Positions 60,529-64,000 of a DNA stretch of 64,000 nucleotides are shown one piece after another. Position 1 is the first letter of the stretch, and each line of letters starts with the position of its first letter. A model generated the notes under the pieces. The model saw only the letters and a program-made list of their open reading frames with translations, had not been told where the DNA came from and ran no database searches. Source of the stretch: Mesodorylaimus sp. YZB2_4 (Eukaryota > Nematoda > Enoplea > Dorylaimida > Dorylaimidae); NCBI GenBank assembly GCA_030248295.1, contig JASANH010000938.1, positions 1,984,001-2,048,000 on the forward strand, written 5' to 3'. The position numbers were made by a program, and so were the translations under genes.

Positions 60529-62495
60529 TCATCCGATCATCTCGGGGGGAGGATAATCCAAACATCGATTAGTGTCGTTGGTCATACTGTACATTTTCGG
60601 ATTTGAGTATATGCTCTGCGCGCATCGTATTCGATTCTTTTTGTTCTGTTCCACAAACTGAGAGGGGTAAAATCGTTCTTCGAAGTAAGGTATCATACCC
60701 CCGTAGCTAGCTGGGGCGCAATCGCACGATCGTTGTTCTTTCCACGTACTCGACCAATCCGGTTGATAGCTAACGTGGGTGCGCAACTGATCCAACTTCC
60801 TGGGCATTCCGTTGCAAGTCAGCAATCGATCGTCCTCCACAGGAAGACCAAAATATTCCGAAAACCACTTGAACGCTTTGATACGCCGACTCTCGCCTGG
60901 TCCTCCCGGTGTGCCTGGGTCTTCGCCATTGCATTCGTTGTTGATCACTAAACTGGTGGGTCCGAAAATGGGTCCTTCGTATCCAGCTGCCCGATTTTCG
61001 TCACCTGGCTCCCAGTTGCCTGAAACAACATGCATATACCGTATGACTTCCCTGCCAATCCCATGGCCTTGCTAGCTTACCGAGCACGATATCATGCATG
61101 GCCGGCTTGGGTGGTTGCGGGGTCATATAGAACCAAAGTGAAGCCAATATGGCCAAAGGTGGGTCCATTTTTGTCATAACCAAATTTGGCTCGTTTAGTA
61201 AGTCCACATCCACGCGTCTTTCCTTTAGCCATTGCTGAAATTGGCCGTAATTGAAATTATACGAAATCTGCACTGCTCCTCGGCCGAAGTAGCATCCTTT
61301 GAAATAGGTCTCTTTCGAATCCTTGTTCACCTTCTCCTTATTGCACGGATAGAAAAAGTCCAACTCTGCGCTCGAAATACAGTACTGACCGGCGAATGTG
61401 CACTTATCACCATCTTCGGGTCGATAACCGGGGGACTTGGGTGGTAGAAAGCTCGACACGGGGCCACCTTCGAACCAGTTAAAGAAGCCGCCACGATAGA
61501 AACAAGCATCAGCCTTCTGCTGAGAGTTTTTGAACCGATCGTACAGGGATGCGTCGTTCTCGCCTGTTTCTTGTACGGCGTGCGCGAAGAACGCCGCCAA
61601 ATCTCGACGAGCAAATTGCTCAGGAGTGAACTGAGTGACATTGGATGGATTGGTCAAGTTAAACATGGGAGCCGATGGTTGAATGCCTGTAACCAGAAGC
61701 TCTCGGTGTTGACCTGAAGTCAAATGAGCATCTAAATTGGTATACAGAACAGGAGCCATATCTTAACAGAAGGGATGCATTCACAGCCAGTCTTCCAGAT
61801 CTTGCATATTGCCTTGCTCTTGTGGCTCACTTTCTGTATTGGACACACCAGTAGGAGACTCTGCTCTTCAGTGGGCACCATATCATCAGTAACCCAGATG
61901 AAAGCTTACGCATTACCCTGCTCATCACACCCCAGCTTCCCATCATGACATGCACTCCAAGTACCCTCGAGGCTTCATTCTTACCAAAATCAGGGAAGTA
62001 TCTGGCAGCGATGACGAATGCCTCGTAACTGTACGGCCAACAAATATGAGGCCCCCATCCAATATTGGCTTTGGGAAAGAGGTCCTCAAACACCTCTTTT
62101 GTGAACCACCGCTCCAGTTCCGATGGCGGCATGTTATTTGGGTCCCGTGGTCGTTTACATTCAGATGAGGATGGCGAAGGCGGTCCGGAGCCGAATTTAG
62201 TAGCATTCGGACATTTCACATCCACAACGCAGTGGTCAAGAATGCACTTAAATCCGGTTTTACATGAAGGATCGCATTTCCACGGACTTCTCACGAAAGT
62301 GGGAGGAGATGGTAGAGAGGAGTTGGCCAGGTGATCTACGTCTAAAAAATAACAATATGATATTTGATCATCAGCGGGACTAAAACAGAAGTAAACATTT
62401 TGGACCGACAAGAAAGCTTTCGTACTTTTCTTTTGAACAGCCTGTGCATGGCTAAGCCAGGAGCACAGAAGCCCAACAAGTATTAAGCACGGCAT
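60529..62495 (-). CDS. family 19 (class I/II-like) chitinase, secreted
   Basis: Endochitinase of glycoside hydrolase family 19. Exons are 62495-62426, 62341-61985, 61713-61081 (or from 61686) and 61019-60529, giving about 516 aa. A signal peptide (about 1-18) precedes a Cys-rich region (WKCDPSCKTGFKCILDHC) that may bind chitin but is not a standard hevein domain. The GH19 core has WPYSYEAFVIAARYFPDFG, then RRDLAAFFAHAVQETGEN with the likely catalytic Glu191, GCYFGRGAVQISYNFNYGQF, and HDIV|LGNWEPG...GFG-type end blocks. The first intron (84 nt) has no stop and keeps frame if retained. GH19 is common in plants and known from nematodes; uses there could be remodelling of chitinous eggshell or pharynx, or defence. 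The role here is inferred. The product looks complete. Confidence 0.93.
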
Positions 62496-64000
62496 TAAAA
62501 ATGATGACTGTGTTTAATTGAAGTTGCGAAATGGACTGGTTCCACAGTAGGTACATGTGGGGGGCACCACCGGGACACCTAGCCCGCTTTGCCCATCATG
62601 TTTAGACCTCGGTCAAGCGGATGGGTAAGACTGAGCGATGAAACCATGTGCAAGCTTTGGAAAATTTTAGCTCATCTTATTTCTCAACAAACTTGGGCAG
62701 CTGTCAAAGATTCGTGGCGCGGTATCAAAGGCACTTCGGGAGCAGTCATCCATCACTTACCCGAATTGAGCGGTTCGAGTATGGCCGACAAGTGCACGGC
62801 CGCTAGCGCGCTGATCAGGTTCCATAGAGTGCTAATCATGTTTCGCTACTCTCCAAGGGTCACTCGCACTCCTAATCGCGCAAATGATGGCCGATCATCG
62901 TGGTCGATACGAGTTTCGGAGGAGACCCGGAATAAAATCCGTACTAGTCGCTGGTCCGTAGCTCGAAGTGGGTGGTCTCCTTTGAGAAACAGTTTCGTCT
63001 CGAAGTGTCACGGCCGAGCCCAGCCGAGCCGAGATGAGCGAGCGATTGGGTTTTCGATTGACCGTCCGTGCTTTCACATCCAACATGGCGACCAACGGTT
63101 CTCGGCGCTGAGAGCTTTTCTACCTCGGCAAACACTGCACGCACGCCGCATCGAGATAATGCCCCGACGCTGACATCATTCGTTTGCTTAGCCGTCGATT
63201 GCTAAGGGAAATGGGTAAAAAGACGAGCTGGGCGTGCGCAAAAATGTAGCACCGGCAATAAAGATCTACTCACCGTTTACAAAATATCGACTTCGTCCAT
63301 CTTGCTGATTCTGGCCCATCCCACAGCACGACACCGAATCTTCCCAAGTGTCTATTGAATTACTTGTCTCGAAATGGCACCCCCTATTATCCATTCGGAA
63401 AACGGCTTTTCTTCTTTGCTATTTTTGGATCCGTGGTCCTCTCGACAGCTGACAATAGGGAAACATCAAACGGGTGTTCTAACGTACGAGATAGTGTTTG
63501 CCAAAGTCTGTAACAGAAAGTGGTCACGAAAACTTTGTTTACGCGGGCGGAGATGGATGAGTCACCTGCCATGCTCAAGTATGATATGCCTCTGATCGTG
63601 ACGAGGAAAATTTTGACTGCTGTCTTGCAGGGGCGTAAAAATTTAAGGATTCAAACAAGTTTCTGAAGATCAGATGCAGCTTCTTAGCGCCTTACATCTA
63701 ATTTCAAAGCGTACAGTCTCATGATTATCAGAATATTACTTAGGGTTTGGAATCATAGCCATGGCATACTGTAAATGGCATCGTGCCTCTGTGCCATGAA
63801 AGCCACCTGTGTAGCAATAAATAATGTTCTTAGACGCACCTACTGTATACGGTAATATGGAGATGAAATCAATACATATGCCCCAAATACATCCTAGGCG
63901 CACTCTGCTAGGAAATACAGTCCTAGAGACGGACACGTGGTATGACGCATATAGACAGGACTGCTTGCTAAACCTTGCGATACAATGCAAAAGCACTCTG
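62496..64000. other. right end of window, no supported gene
   Basis: Upstream of the chitinase gene. A 194-codon frame at 62589-63173 (+) is open, but it has no motif and no splice partners, and one such frame is expected by chance in a window of this size. TACTGTA copies occur at 63767 and 63841. Confidence 0.45.

Noticed and set aside
62589..63173. A 194-codon open frame on the plus strand
   Set aside because: No domain, signal or splice partner. With about 128,000 codon positions in six frames, roughly one frame of this length is expected by chance.

Overview
This is an animal nuclear genome window, from an ecdysozoan and most likely a nematode or close relative. The genes are split by introns with GT/AG borders, many of them only about 50-90 nt long. 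Nematode-leaning signs are a presenilin with Trp-Asp at its first catalytic site (as in C. elegans SEL-12), a neuropeptide precursor of the NLP-10 type (PFNGGLY-amide), a family-19 chitinase, and a strong excess of the heptamer TACTGTA/TACAGTA. The species cannot be named from the sequence; a nematomorph or another ecdysozoan remains possible.

Layout: (1) 1-1837, minus: the 5' end of a large unrecognised protein that runs off the left edge. (2) 5.7-22.9 kb: a homeobox cluster. A Hox gene of the Antp/Ubx type lies on the minus strand (10259 to 5710). A second, central-class Hox gene resembling ftz/mab-5 lies on the plus strand (14804 to 19165), head to head with the first. A caudal/Cdx gene, a ParaHox member, lies on the minus strand (22871 to 20701), tail to tail with the second Hox gene. 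All three were assembled here from three exons each, with matching splice phases and complete homeodomains apart from one residue missing in the first. (3) 24.2-26.8 kb: a patch of decayed transposons (mariner-like remnant, 3' end of a LINE, tRNA-derived SINE) with CCGAA-type arrays in opposite orientations. (4) 27.8-31.2 kb, minus: an amidated-neuropeptide precursor, then an unrecognised protein with tandem Cys/His repeats. (5) 33.9-42.1 kb: a peptide-type GPCR (+), TMEM165/GDT1 (-), and a PP2C phosphatase (+). (6) 45.3-47.2 kb, minus: an unrecognised four-transmembrane protein. (7) 53.8-57.2 kb, plus: two intronless dual-specificity phosphatases in tandem. (8) 58.5-62.5 kb: presenilin (+), convergent with the GH19 chitinase (-).

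The genes outside the homeobox block are a mixed neighbourhood with no evident shared pathway. The homeobox block is the functional centre. The long intron 1 of both Hox genes and the 4.5 kb between their starts are the likely places for control sequence. Long non-coding stretches (1.8-5.7, 10.3-14.8, 42.1-45.3, 47.2-53.9 kb) hold repeats and no gene that I can support.
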